Shown: positions 37,491-47,549 of the stretch, piece by piece
Layout of the letters: every line of letters starts with the position of its first letter
Numbering within the stretch: position 1 is the first letter of the stretch
Source of the DNA: Gaertneriomyces semiglobifer
Taxonomy: Eukaryota; Chytridiomycota; Chytridiomycetes; Spizellomycetales; Spizellomycetaceae
DNA length: 64,000 nt
Assembly: GCA_025558075.1 (NCBI GenBank)
Contig: JAHLKF010000001.1
Coordinates: 434,001 to 498,000, forward strand
Reading direction: 5' to 3'
Program-made: the position numbers and the translations under genes
The notes under the pieces: generated by a model
Databases searched by the model: none
Told to the model about the DNA's origin: nothing
What the model saw: the letters and a program-made list of their open reading frames with translations, nothing else

Positions 37491-39398
37491 ATGGAGGCAA
37501 TTCCCGTCCACGAGTTGCGGAGGCTTTTGGCTGATTTTTCTCATGTGAAAGTGTCTGCAAGCGACATCGACGGGCAAACGAGGTAAGCCATGTCAAAAGG
37601 AACACCTGTTTGCCACCAGTATTATCGTCCTCATAAAGTGTTTCCTACAATCCAGAGGCAAGGTTATGTCTAAGGATAAGTTTCTCAAAGCTGTAGAAGA
37701 GGGATTCGGTAGGGCCGCGTGCCTGCAATCACTCACCGTGTTGACACTTGGTTAACTCTATGGGTCCTGACTGTCAGGCTTTTGTAGCGTTCTGTTTACT
37801 TGGGATATGCTTGATAAGGCATATGATCCAAAATGTGGCAGTGTGAACTTGGGCGAAAGTTTGTTGACGTGATTTGTGTGTGGCCTATGATTACTGCTGA
37901 ACGCACGGCATTCAAGGTGGCTTTTCCGATATCATGGCGTTCATCGATACTTCAACCTTTCGGAAGATACCTTGGGAAAACAATATGCCACACTTTCTAC
38001 TAGACCTTGCAGATCCTAAGACACGCGACGCGTTCCCCTTATGCCCCAGAAGTTTGCTCAAACGCGCAATCCGGGAATGTACCGACTTGGGCTTTCGCGC
38101 CATGTGTGGGATGGAGTTTGAATTCTATAACATGCGAGGTAGGAGCCGTTAGCAGTTGACGGTCGACTTTAAGCCGACACTGACAACTGCCTCCTCAGAG
38201 ACACCCGAGTCTCTTGCGCAAAAAGGTGGCTCCGGCTTGGTACCTTTAACTCCGGGAATGTTTGGATACTCGTTTACCCGTCCGGCGCTAAATCGGGCGT
38301 ACTTTAATGACATTCTTGAACAATGCTTCAAGTATGGTATCCCAATAGAGGGATTTCACACAGAAACAGGTACGGTGACGTACTTCCAATTGGCACATTA
38401 CGCTGTTTGTGACACACCGCTTACTATTTAGGACCCGGCGTCTTTGAAGCTGGTGAGTGTATGGCCTAGCAACAGAAACGACACTGGATGGCCAACCATT
38501 ATTGGTTAGCTCTTCATTACACGGACGCGCTACAGGCCGCCGACAGGGCTCACTTGTTCAAGAACGCTGCAAAGCAGATCGCTCTAGAACATGGAGTCAT
38601 GGCCTGCTTCATGGCCAAACCCTGGAATGACCTTCCCGGTTGCTCTGGGCATTTGCACTTCAGTCTTCTCGACAATGATACGTCAAAGAATGCATTCGCG
38701 TCAGAAGATGAGTCCAAGACGGGAGTCGATTCACCCGATGCGCTCAGTTCGAATATGAAGAGCTTCATAGCCGGGCTCTTGTACGCTTTACCGAGCATCA
38801 TGCCATTCCTTGCGCCAACGGTGAACAGCTACAAGCGATTGGTTGAAAACTACTGGGCTGTAAGTGGCATGCGCGCGCGCCTCGCGCACGCTCACACTGA
38901 TTCTCCGTCATCTACTAGCCAATCACGGTTTCTTATGGTTTTGAAAATCGTACAACGGCTATCCGCATTATTAGTCCCCCGACATGTCCTCCTAGCGCGA
39001 CCCGCCTGGAAATGCGCGTCCCAGGCGCCGACGCCAATCCGTACCTCGCCATCGCAGCTTGTCTTGCCGCAGGCGCTTATGGTATCCGCAAGAAGTTGGA
39101 GCTGAATATACCTCCAGTTAGAGGAGATGTTGGAACTGGGGGAAGCAGCAAAGGCGAACGGCTAGCGCGCACGTTGAAAGAGGCTACGGATAAAATGATG
39201 GCTGCAGGAAGCCCAGCACGAGAAATTCTAGGTGACGCTTTCATAGATCACTTTGGGATGACTCGCTTGCACGAGTGGAAGCTGTGGGAAGCTAGCGTTA
39301 CAGATTGGGAGGTAGCAGCTAGTGTCGGGGCGTCGTTTTGTCCAGACTCAGTGCTTACGTCTGATTCTTAGGTCAAGCGGTACATGGAGACGGTATAG
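37491..39398 (+). CDS. Glutamine synthetase family protein (GSI-like)
   Basis: Nine coding exons (37491-37582, 37656-37708, 37778-37840, 37917-38138, 38199-38369, 38432-38452, 38510-38859, 38919-39311, 39372-39398) give 463 residues. Family blocks in order: DIDGQTRGKVMSKDKF, a catalytic GMEFEFYNM acidic block, ETGPGVFEAALHYTDALQAAD, MAKPWNDLPGCSGHLHFSL, NRTTAIRI and GADANPYLAIAACLAAG. This layout is of the prokaryote-like type I group that includes lengsin, FluG C-termini and gamma-glutamyl-amine synthetases, not the usual eukaryotic GSII. Substrate is therefore uncertain. Exon 6 is only 21 nt. The last exon encodes nine codons ending VKRYMETV. Confidence 0.85.
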
Positions 39399-39652
39399 AC
39401 ATGAATGGCATTGTGAATAGTCGTGAGTATGCAGGTAGAAAAGGTAGCTTCGGACAGGTTGAGTGTCATTGTAGCGATCCAGCCACATTTTACTACCAGA
39501 GTTTTGGGTGCGGCTCGCCAACACAATATTACTTGCGTTTGCAAGCGATGTAGTCGAATAATAATGATGAACATAATAATGGTCTATATAAATCGGGTGC
39601 CCGCTACATGTCGATTTTCACCATCCCAGATACAACCGCTCCAATGCACGCC

Positions 39653-40207
39653 CTACGCCTTTGTAGCAGATTCCATTTCATAATCCCACCCAGTCAAAGG
39701 AGGAGTTTCGGTAGGTACTCGTAGGCGCTTGGGAAAAGTGACAACTTCGTTTTGATCACTTCCAGTTTTTGCTGCCTCAAACAGTCTCCTATCAGTCCTC
39801 TCCAATTCCTCCATGGCATTTCGCATGCTTTCGTACATTCCCCTCAACTCCGCAACCTTTGCTACCGCTTCCTTTTGTTTTAACAATGCCCATGCACGTT
39901 CTATGGCATCGTTTTGGACTGCTTGTGTGTCGTTCGGAGCCGTCGCTGCGGGAGATGCCACGGATTTTGGGGTTGGTGGAGGGACAGTGCGAGCAGGGGT
40001 TGTCGGTACGTCTTTTGAATAGAGCATCTCCCGAATCAACTGATAACGTTTATCGGCCGCAACCGCATCCCGAACTTTCTTGGAAGCGGTGGTTGAGTTA
40101 TGGCGAATGGTGATTGTGGAGGAACGCACGGCAATGGATTGGCAAGCACTTTGGCTGCTAACCAGCACCGCACGTTGAGTGCATGATCCAGCTATTCTTC
40201 TAAACAT
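39653..40207 (-). CDS. Mitochondrial large-subunit ribosomal protein mL40
   Basis: Single exon, 184 residues. An Arg/Ser-rich, acid-free N-terminus (MFRRIAGSCTQRAVLVSSQS) looks like a mitochondrial presequence. The body has AWALLKQKEAVAKVAELRG, YESMRNAMEEL, and the C-terminal block FPKRLRVPTETPPLTGWDYE, which resembles mL40/Mrpl28 (R-x-PTxTPP-x-x-GW). The assignment is from recalled family pattern. Confidence 0.75.
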   Translation of the reverse strand: MFRRIAGSCTQRAVLVSSQSACQSIAVRSSTITIRHNSTTASKKVRDAVAADKRYQLIREMLYSKDVPTTPARTVPPPTPKSVASPAATAPNDTQAVQNDAIERAWALLKQKEAVAKVAELRGMYESMRNAMEELERTDRRLFEAAKTGSDQNEVVTFPKRLRVPTETPPLTGWDYEMESATKA

Positions 40208-40310
40208 CTTCTATGTTCAGTATTCCCGTGCGTCAGGTTGCCGGTGCTGAAGATGCTTTGTCGCTTTGGTTGCCCAAATGTTTTGGCTTCGGCTGTTTCG
40301 CTCGAAACCT

Positions 40311-40376
40311 TGGTCACCTGACACACGTGGTTATAGTCACTTGATGGTCACCTGACCCCTGGAAGGGCTATATAAG
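40311..40376. promoter_or_regulatory. Promoter motifs upstream of mL40: 12-bp direct repeat and TATA-like site
   Basis: TGGTCACCTGAC occurs twice, at 40311-40322 and 40345-40356, with an E-box-like acacgtgg between. A TATA-like tatataag (read tatata on both strands) lies at about 40369-40376. This sits 100-170 bp before the mL40 start on the minus strand. Regulatory function is inference. Confidence 0.4.
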
Positions 40377-40469
40377 CGCGAACTTTGGGAATCTGAAAAC
40401 GGTGGTGGACAACAAACTATATCTATTCGTTTAAGGCATTCGCTGTCACATCTAAGATAACTACTACGT

Positions 40470-42808
40470 TCACGCATTGAGTTCATCCGTTCGTACACTT
40501 TCTCTAGATGCCTTCGTCGAGTTCGGACGAGATACCTTTTTTTCGGAGATGTCGCTATCCTTTGCCTTTGGCAGAGGCGGAAGTTGGGACTGAACGGGAC
40601 CATTTGATTTCTCGGTATGGTATTCGTCAATCTGCAAGAGTCGCCTTCCGTTAGCGATGTCACCCGTGTGCAATAAGTCGGACTTCCTGGCCCACGTACC
40701 TTTTCTAACAGCTCTACACCATACCCAGGAGTGTAATAACGAACGATTTCCTCCGGATAGCAATCATTGATTGTGCGAATATATTCGCCCATCTTCGTAC
40801 CAAACAAGCTCCCTTCAATTCCTGTTGAGGGCTTGAACTCTTCATCTCCTTCATCCTGCTTGGCCTCCTTGTCGCTCTCATCCTCCCCGCCCTTATTACG
40901 GTACTTTATCGCAATCTCCTGTACTCTTCCCAGTCCACCTTCTACCACAAAAGCACGACGTGCACCGACATCGTGAGGCAATATCTTGCTGTACTGGAGC
41001 AATACGTATTTCAAGATTGGCTGCGGGGTAGAGAGCTGCAGTAACGGCGACAAGTGGTGTGGAGACAGAGTGTGCGATAACAACGTTCGGAGTGAGCGTG
41101 AGAGTTTCGTTTGTAAGTCAGGCGATTGGGAGGTTGTAGCACTGTAAAGTTGTAGAAGCTTGAGCAGAACGCCGTGGTCGTTGACGGCTTTGGCGTGGTC
41201 GGGACTGTGACGACCAATTTGTGAAAGGGACCAAGCTGTTGCGGCCTGAGCAGAGAAATGGTTCAGTATTTAAGGGAGCAGGAAGCGATGAGTATTCACG
41301 TCATCTACCACCTTGAGACTCTCTCCTTCCTTGGTGTTATTCTGCATCACCGAGTCCAGTACCTCCACAAGAGCTGGCACACCCTTAGCAACTATCACAG
41401 CCAAGGCGCATGATTCCGACCATGCCGAAATGTATCCCAAACACAAAATTCCAGGAAGCGCGGCAGTGATGTTCGCTGTGCCTGCATTGGGCTGAGTGAA
41501 AGTGTGGAGGTAGGCGATAAGCGGTGGGAGTGTCGTAGTGGATATGAGCAGCTGCGACAGCTGTACCAGATTGTGTTAAAATCATCTGGTAACACGATAG
41601 GCAAGGGAAAAAGTATCACCTCAACACTATGTTTGGCCACTTCGCAGCATACTCCAGCAGCGGCCTTCCGCACTCCCGCGTCAACGTCCGTAAGACAGCC
41701 GATCACACCGCCACCTACACAAGTGAACAACATCAAAATCCACTTCATTAACGGAAATGGCCCTTGACGGCCCTTCATCAATGTTGGCAAACTTACCACC
41801 CTCTCCAAAGCCGCCTCCCTCCACGACTCCTTCAGCACCATCCACGCTCCATTTGGCGACTCCTGCTAAAGCATTCAAGGCTACTTTCTTCAATTTTCTG
41901 TCGATTCCGCTCGCATCCAAAAGCCCGACAAGAATCTCGACGGCGCCGCTTTCCAACACAGCTTGTGCCAGATCGGTATGATGTTTTGCAATGTCGCTAA
42001 GAGCGGATGCAGAGATGCGCTTCAACGGCAGGTGCGGTTCGCGAAGTGCTAGCACCAACAGAGGTATAACTCCGGCTTCGACCACGGTTTTGGCAAGATC
42101 TATTCAGGAAAGAAGACATTGAGCTAAGTTTGCAGTTTTCATGTCTGTTGTAGCACATAGCGATTCGCGTGTCATATTCCACCGTCTACCAATTTCTGCG
42201 TGTAAGGCAGGATATGGCGGATGAGCTTACCTGTATTATGGCGAGCAATGTAGCCCAGTGCCCAAGCAGCGCCTTCCCTGACGCCGGGGTCAAACTCCTC
42301 CAGGCAGCTGAGCAAGGGGGGTAGTGCGCCAGCCGAAACTACCGCTTGGGCCAAAGTTGCCGAATGCCGGGCAATGGAGCGCAAGATGAATGTAAACGAT
42401 TTCTTCGTGTACCTCTACAGGATGCAAGGTTTAGTTGCTGTCACCTCAGACCACAGCATAGCATCACGGCATGGTGTCAGCACGAGAGCGACAGTGCACA
42501 ATACTCACGTTGCCTTCCTCAGAATGACTTATTCCCCATACTACACCCTGCACCATTCCGGCATCTACGCATTCCCGACTAACATCTTCGCTTTTATCAC
42601 ACATTCTACCGACAGCCAAACTCGCCGATTGTTGAATCGCAGGAACATTGTCGGTCAGTAAGGGACGAAGGAGGGTCAAAACTCCTGAACTGTAGAGTTG
42701 CGGGATGTTGGAGTCACGAGTAGCGAGATCTGCAATTGATTGGGCGAAGAGGAGACGTTGGCGGTTGTATGTTTGCAGAAGATGCGGGAGGGGTGTTGTG
42801 GTCGACAT
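40470..42808 (-). CDS. SPAG6: Axonemal central-pair armadillo protein SPAG6/PF16
   Basis: PF16/SPAG6 stabilises the C1 microtubule of the flagellar central pair. Seven exons (42808-42509, 42414-42231, 42099-41797, 41714-41620, 41560-41312, 41245-40700, 40631-40470) give 612 residues. Armadillo repeats run through most of it: IQQSASLAVGRMCD, CLEEFDPGVREGAAWALGYIARHN, KRISASALSDIAKHHTDLAQ, KAAAGVCCEVAKHSVE, AATAWSLSQIGRHSPDHAKAV. The SPAG6-specific end is ILPHDVGARRAFVVEGGL and INDCYPEEIVRYYTPGYG. Compared with SPAG6 (about 510 residues) it has a charged ~35-residue insertion before that end and an extra ~55-residue acidic/basic tail. It indicates a flagellate stage. Confidence 0.95.
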
Positions 42809-43150
42809 TGCTGCACAGTAGTCCGTAACTTCCCGTGAAACAAGTAAATACTCGCCCCTAAGAGCGTCCTAGACCTGACTCTTCAACACTCCAATGGCGC
42901 TCCCTCTTGAAACTCAGTTCTCTCCCTCCGTTGCGTGCTCTCTTGACGGAAAATGTTGCATTCGCACTTCGTGCCATCTTAAGATAGTATTTTGATACTA
43001 TTTGTCGGAGACAAACCGCGGCGCGGAGTTTTATTACGCTAGCATTAGCTAAGTTTACTTATTGATATCAAAAGAACACGGTCAAAGTCGCTCTTGACGA
43101 ACGACCAGCCGTCTATTCGTTACAGTCCTTCGCATTTTCGATAGTTTGAG
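42809..43150. other. Intergenic region upstream of SPAG6
   Basis: SPAG6 promoter side, AT-rich in its second half. No gene, repeat or RNA recognised. Confidence 0.4.
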
Positions 43151-43348
43151 TCAGTTAGTGTAGGCAAAAGCATCAAAGTATTTGACGGGAGTAGGTGTTT
43201 TCGGCGTAAAGACGAAAGGACATGTTGGAAATACTACTGGTACACAATACCGCAATGATGCAAGTGAGGCGATGCAGATATATGCCACTACGGAAACGGA
43301 CATGATTAGCAATTCGGATTCGTTATTCGAAGCGGAATTTGACGCCAT
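43151..43348 (-). CDS. Possible 65-residue single-pass membrane microprotein
   Basis: The ATG at 43348 has an excellent context (caacaATGGC). The product has a polar start, one hydrophobic segment (LIMSVSVVAYICIASLASL) and a short Pro/Thr-rich tail. Intron-free, no family recognised. A minus-strand frame at 43663-43382 (MATQEVENTPALSL...) could be unrelated or an upstream exon, but no splice joins the two in frame. Confidence 0.35.
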   Translation of the reverse strand: MASNSASNNESELLIMSVSVVAYICIASLASLRYCVPVVFPTCPFVFTPKTPTPVKYFDAFAYTN

Positions 43349-44581
43349 TGTTGTTGTCCCAGTGGGTATGGTTCGTGATGGTCACTGTCGCGACGTCGAA
43401 TCATCGAGGGAGAACAAATGAGCCCGCAGAAGGGTTAAGTAAAACTCGCACCTAATTACACTCAACATCCCACGCCAAGGCATAGAAGAAGAGCTCCCTC
43501 TCAGGAGTTCACGGTTTCTCAACGAACCAGACAACTTTACCTTCCCGGGGGCCTCCCGGAAGAGCTGGATATTCCTCTGTTTTCTATTACCGACACTAAT
43601 AAGGCTTAGGGCCGGTGTATTTTCAACCTCTTGCGTCGCCATATCGCCCGCAATCACTCTCATTCGGTAGGATCAAATCCTGCACAAAAAGCGACCCACT
43701 TTGGACGCACCAAAGAGGACAACGGACACTACATGGCTTCAATCTAGTGGGCATCAATTGTTTGGAGAGGATCGATTACGGTGAACTTTGCTGGCTTCTG
43801 TCTCGTCGAGGTTTTCTGGCAGCACAAACGCGTTTTGCTCAGATTTACAGATCACAGCAGATTGGACTTTGCGGGAATAGCAACTTATTATACACAAAGA
43901 TAGTGGCCTGCGTTTTCAATTCTGACCTTTCTTCTATGTTTTGGTTATCACAAAGGTTTGTTTGACATCCCCATGTCACAATATATTGGCAGGGCAAACT
44001 GACTCATGCCAGGAAGCAGTGGCCCTCCCTAGTTCTGGAGTGATTGCGTTTTCTCCCCTAACGCATGGACAACTAAAGCGAAGGCAGCTTGATATGAGGC
44101 CAGTAGATCACCCGCTTTTCTGGGGCCTGGGGTTGAACGAACGAGACCAGGGCGCGCTGTGTACGTAGGGGGACGGTAACCCAGGCAGCCACAGGCTCAA
44201 GATCAATACGAGTAGGCGTGTTACCGCTGCCCGTGGTGCACTCCTGCTGCTACCTCGCTCTGCAAAAAACCCCGTTTGATCGTCTCCTGGACCCAGTAGC
44301 GCCCCTGTTGAGAATCATGCCTTTCCCACGCCTGTCCATGCACTCATGCATGTTGTCGCAAATCTTTACGCAGCTGATTCGTCAATTGCTCCTCGGGGAG
44401 GCCTTGGATAAGTGCGTCCATGCTGTTGATGTCACTTTCGGCGTCTACGATGGCTCTGGGAACACCGGGGAGGTTTCGCAATCGCAATCATAAAGACACT
44501 GCTGCACAAGAAGTTGCTTCGCGAAAATCTCAGAGCTACAAACATCCTTGTGAAGAACTCGACGTTGATTACATTGAAATA
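43349..44581. other. Long region without a supported gene
   Basis: About 1.2 kb. Only fragmentary frames on both strands; no splice-linked protein, tandem repeat or structured RNA found by eye. It precedes the 3' end of an intronless minus-strand gene. Confidence 0.4.
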
Positions 44582-45778
44582 TTAACTCCACTGTTCAGCG
44601 GCATCCATGCCAGATTCGCAATCCGTGGACGTATCGTGATTGTCCTGATACCCGTCTTCCTCCGGTGACGTTATCACCATTTTCAACAGTTCCCGGCTAA
44701 TACCTGATTTGCCGAAGATCCCAAATTTTCGTAATGTCTTGTCCTTCTTTGCCATGTTGTTGTAAAACTGCCAGTAAAATACATAGACAATTTTGCTGAG
44801 ACCTGCTGGCATAATCAACTTTTGAATGGCTTTTTTAAAGTTGTGAATGGCTTGATATCGGGAAATTTCGTCTTTGGCATCATAGTAAATCTGTGGATTC
44901 GGAATGTTCTTCTTAAACCGCGGATAATAATACTCCCCTATCATGAATCCTTTCGTATAACCTTCAAGTCGTTCAATCACTTCCTTGATGTTGTTGGCTA
45001 TGGTCTGTGAGGAACAGATGAAATCGTCTTTCGTTTTTATCGCGCTATAGCACGAATAAGATATGTAGTTCAACGTGATTCCTAGCCCCATCAGCGCCGG
45101 ATAGACTTTCGTTAGCATTGGGGCATCGTTACCAATCCAGTTGAACTCGCTGTAGTGGTATATATTCTCAGCACCGCCTTTTCTGACCTCATCCACAACT
45201 TCCTGCCTGCACTTCAACCAGCTAATCATGCGTGCGATTTTGTGCGGATCTCCTTTTCGCGGGTTCCCTTCCGCTTCCACCATTCCGTCCCCTTCCCAAT
45301 GTCCAATGAAAAACTTCTTCTTCTTGTCCAACTTCAGCAGTGCCTCACACAACTCCTCAATCGCCTTTTTCTCACCGTCGAGGCACATGCATGGGTCATT
45401 TTTGCACTTCAAATGATTTGTCACAGGCTGGACCCAAAACACGTAGTCCGTGAAATTCTTCATTTCAAATAGACTTTTGTACGGCTCGGATGTGACCAGT
45501 TCAGCAAGGCTGAGTTTGTGGACCAAATCGTCTTTCTTATGAACTTTGCCGCAATTCGCTTGGAGACACTGGATACCGTAATAGTACCCATAATTGTTTC
45601 CCAGATAAAACTTGATCGTTTTTGCTTCCTTGTCCGCCAGCGCCTCTGCTGCAAACGTCAGTCGATCCAACCCTTTCTCTACTAAGAGGTTTTCGGCCTC
45701 GGGGTCATCTATTCCGAATACTTGAACTCCGTACTTGATATCCAATTCTTCTCGTGATGTGGGAGTTTCCGTAGCCAT
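44582..45778 (-). CDS. Intronless TIM-barrel-like hypothetical protein
   Basis: One uninterrupted frame of 398 codons, starting MATETPTSREELDIKYGVQV with a clean ATG. No signal peptide, membrane segment or targeting sequence. Aromatic-acidic patches such as FFIGHWEGDGMVE, IYHYSEFNWIGND, NYISYSCYSA, GEYYYPRF and YVFYWQFYNN are arranged like the strand ends of a glycosidase-type barrel. A cysteine-rich loop (LKCKNDPCMCLDGEKK) is present. I do not recognise a named family; resemblance to bacterial proteins with an HWEGDW motif is a vague memory. It is unusual here for being intronless at this length. Confidence 0.75.
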   Translation of the reverse strand: MATETPTSREELDIKYGVQVFGIDDPEAENLLVEKGLDRLTFAAEALADKEAKTIKFYLGNNYGYYYGIQCLQANCGKVHKKDDLVHKLSLAELVTSEPYKSLFEMKNFTDYVFWVQPVTNHLKCKNDPCMCLDGEKKAIEELCEALLKLDKKKKFFIGHWEGDGMVEAEGNPRKGDPHKIARMISWLKCRQEVVDEVRKGGAENIYHYSEFNWIGNDAPMLTKVYPALMGLGITLNYISYSCYSAIKTKDDFICSSQTIANNIKEVIERLEGYTKGFMIGEYYYPRFKKNIPNPQIYYDAKDEISRYQAIHNFKKAIQKLIMPAGLSKIVYVFYWQFYNNMAKKDKTLRKFGIFGKSGISRELLKMVITSPEEDGYQDNHDTSTDCESGMDAAEQWS

Positions 45779-45885
45779 AATTATAATGTCAGCGCTAACC
45801 TCAGAATTTTGTATGATCGACTCGTGTTCCTCACACTTGTATTTATATCATTGCGTTCTCAAAGGATCATTCATCACGCGTCACC

Positions 45886-46146
45886 ATGAACCTTGCACCT
45901 GAACAAAGGACGCCCAACCTTTCATCCATATGGCCCCGTTGTCTGCCACGGCGCCCTCCGGTTCCATGCCGTTCCCATTTGCCTCCGTTCCAGCGAAAGC
46001 CCGCGAGAAAACCTCCGTCATTAGTGAAATGGGTGACCATCAAGCGGAACAGCATGCTCGCGTTAGTGTGGCTATTGATAAGCACTTCCTCCATCATAAG
46101 CGTTGTTTACTATCGAAAACGATACGGGGAACCAATATTATTATGA
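45886..46146 (+). CDS. Possible small membrane protein, 86 residues
   Basis: Starts at an ATG in good context (tcaccATGa). The first 55 residues are Arg/Pro-rich with no Asp and one Glu; a C-terminal hydrophobic segment (MLALVWLLISTSSIISVVYY) ends with RKRYGEPILL. The stop is 26 bp from the convergent stop of the CS/Sel1 gene. The layout suits a small mitochondrial or tail-anchored protein, but no family was recognised. Confidence 0.35.
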   Translation: MNLAPEQRTPNLSSIWPRCLPRRPPVPCRSHLPPFQRKPARKPPSLVKWVTIKRNSMLALVWLLISTSSIISVVYYRKRYGEPILL

Positions 46147-46172
46147 TAAATAAAGTGCGCTCTGAAAACAAT

Positions 46173-47549
46173 CTATCTTCTCCGCATCCACATCATTGTA
46201 GCAATACCCACAGCGCCAACAATAGCGACTCCTGCCAGTACTATCTGCATCGAGCTAGCATCCATTGTGTCGCTTCTCCTTCTTCGGCGTTTAGTTGCCT
46301 TCGCACGCGTGATGCCTTCTCCGGACACAGGACGTTCGGCGTAATTCAGGTCAGAGAGGGCTGCAGGGACATCTTCGCCAGCGAAAATGCCCTCCCCAGT
46401 GAGCACTTTACGCACCATGGATTGCACGTCCACACTGTTTTCGGCGGCGATCCCAGTGGCATTGCGCACTTCACGCTCCATCTCAATCAGTTGTGTTATC
46501 TGGTCTTCGTTCAAGAGATCCAAAGGAGGGGGATATGCCAACCCAGAATCGCTCATTTTTGCCTCACGAAATAGGTCGACAGCCTTGGCAGCATCTTGGT
46601 GAATACCAAAGCCGTGCAAATAATGCAATCCGAGGGACCAAGTTGATTGCGGATGGCGCAACTCATGCGCGGCTTTAAAATGCTCAAGTGCGGAGGCAAG
46701 GTGATCCAGATAACCGGCAGAATGAAGGTTAGAATGAAGGACGGCCATGCGATGGTGAGCCATCGCTAGTAACGGATGCTCTGACTGTCCAAAGTGTGCA
46801 AGTAACGCGGGGATTCTGGCGAGATAGTGAATTGCTTGCTCCGTTGCTTCGTACGATGGTTGGATATCATCTGCATTGGTAGCTATTGGAGCAAGCTGGT
46901 CGGCTACCAAAAAACATGCCTCAGCTGAGCCAGCTTGGGCTGCCCTTTCGTGGTATTCCAATGCTTTCTTCAGATCTCGTTCTACGGGAATTTCTGGATG
47001 CGCTTCTTTTCCAATAGTATACCATGCCCCAAGCTTAAGCGATGCCGGGATTGAACCGCGACTAGATGCAGAGGCAAAGTACGGCAGAGCCCGCGTGGCA
47101 TTGCGGAGACGACCCAGAAGCCACGATGCAAGCAGATATAGGGAATGCGGATCCAAATCGTCCAGTGGTGCGTCTTTCGGAATGGGCGCGCCAACAATGC
47201 GGCCAGATGAAAACAAGACAGGAAAGGTAACCGAGGATCCGAACAGATCCGGGACCTTTTTGAGCGTTATGGAAAGGATGTGGTTTTGTACGGTGTGCGA
47301 TGATTCGGCAGCGTTAATGGGTTGGAAAAAGTGTCCTTCGAGAACCGTTCGAGATCCTATTCTAACCAGAGCACTTTGGTCTTGCAACCCAAGATCTACT
47401 TCGTCCGCGGATTCCGTTGGTAGCAACGGGATGGTTACGGTGAGGATATCATCGTTCTGCTCTACTTTGTATGCGTCCCCATCAAGAAACGAGGTTGGCG
47501 GTGACACGGCGCCGTTTGGCCATTCTTCATTCGCCGTGGTTCCCATCAT
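46173..47549 (-). CDS. Tail-anchored protein with CS (p23-like) domain and Sel1-type repeats
   Basis: Single exon, 458 residues (a second ATG directly follows the first). Residues about 25-120 look like a CS/p23 fold (YKVEQNDDILTVTIPLLP, VRIGSRTVLEGHFFQ, ILSITLKKV), a co-chaperone-type domain. The middle holds helical TPR/Sel1-like repeats (ALEYHERAAQAGSAEACFL, ALEHFKAAHELRHPQSTWSL, GLHYLHGFGIHQDAAKAVDL). A basic KRRRRR stretch precedes a C-terminal membrane segment (IVLAGVAIVGAVGIATMMWM) ending RRR, the pattern of a tail anchor. A membrane-bound chaperone adaptor is a reasonable inference; no named orthologue. Confidence 0.75.
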   Translation of the reverse strand: MMGTTANEEWPNGAVSPPTSFLDGDAYKVEQNDDILTVTIPLLPTESADEVDLGLQDQSALVRIGSRTVLEGHFFQPINAAESSHTVQNHILSITLKKVPDLFGSSVTFPVLFSSGRIVGAPIPKDAPLDDLDPHSLYLLASWLLGRLRNATRALPYFASASSRGSIPASLKLGAWYTIGKEAHPEIPVERDLKKALEYHERAAQAGSAEACFLVADQLAPIATNADDIQPSYEATEQAIHYLARIPALLAHFGQSEHPLLAMAHHRMAVLHSNLHSAGYLDHLASALEHFKAAHELRHPQSTWSLGLHYLHGFGIHQDAAKAVDLFREAKMSDSGLAYPPPLDLLNEDQITQLIEMEREVRNATGIAAENSVDVQSMVRKVLTGEGIFAGEDVPAALSDLNYAERPVSGEGITRAKATKRRRRRSDTMDASSMQIVLAGVAIVGAVGIATMMWMRRR

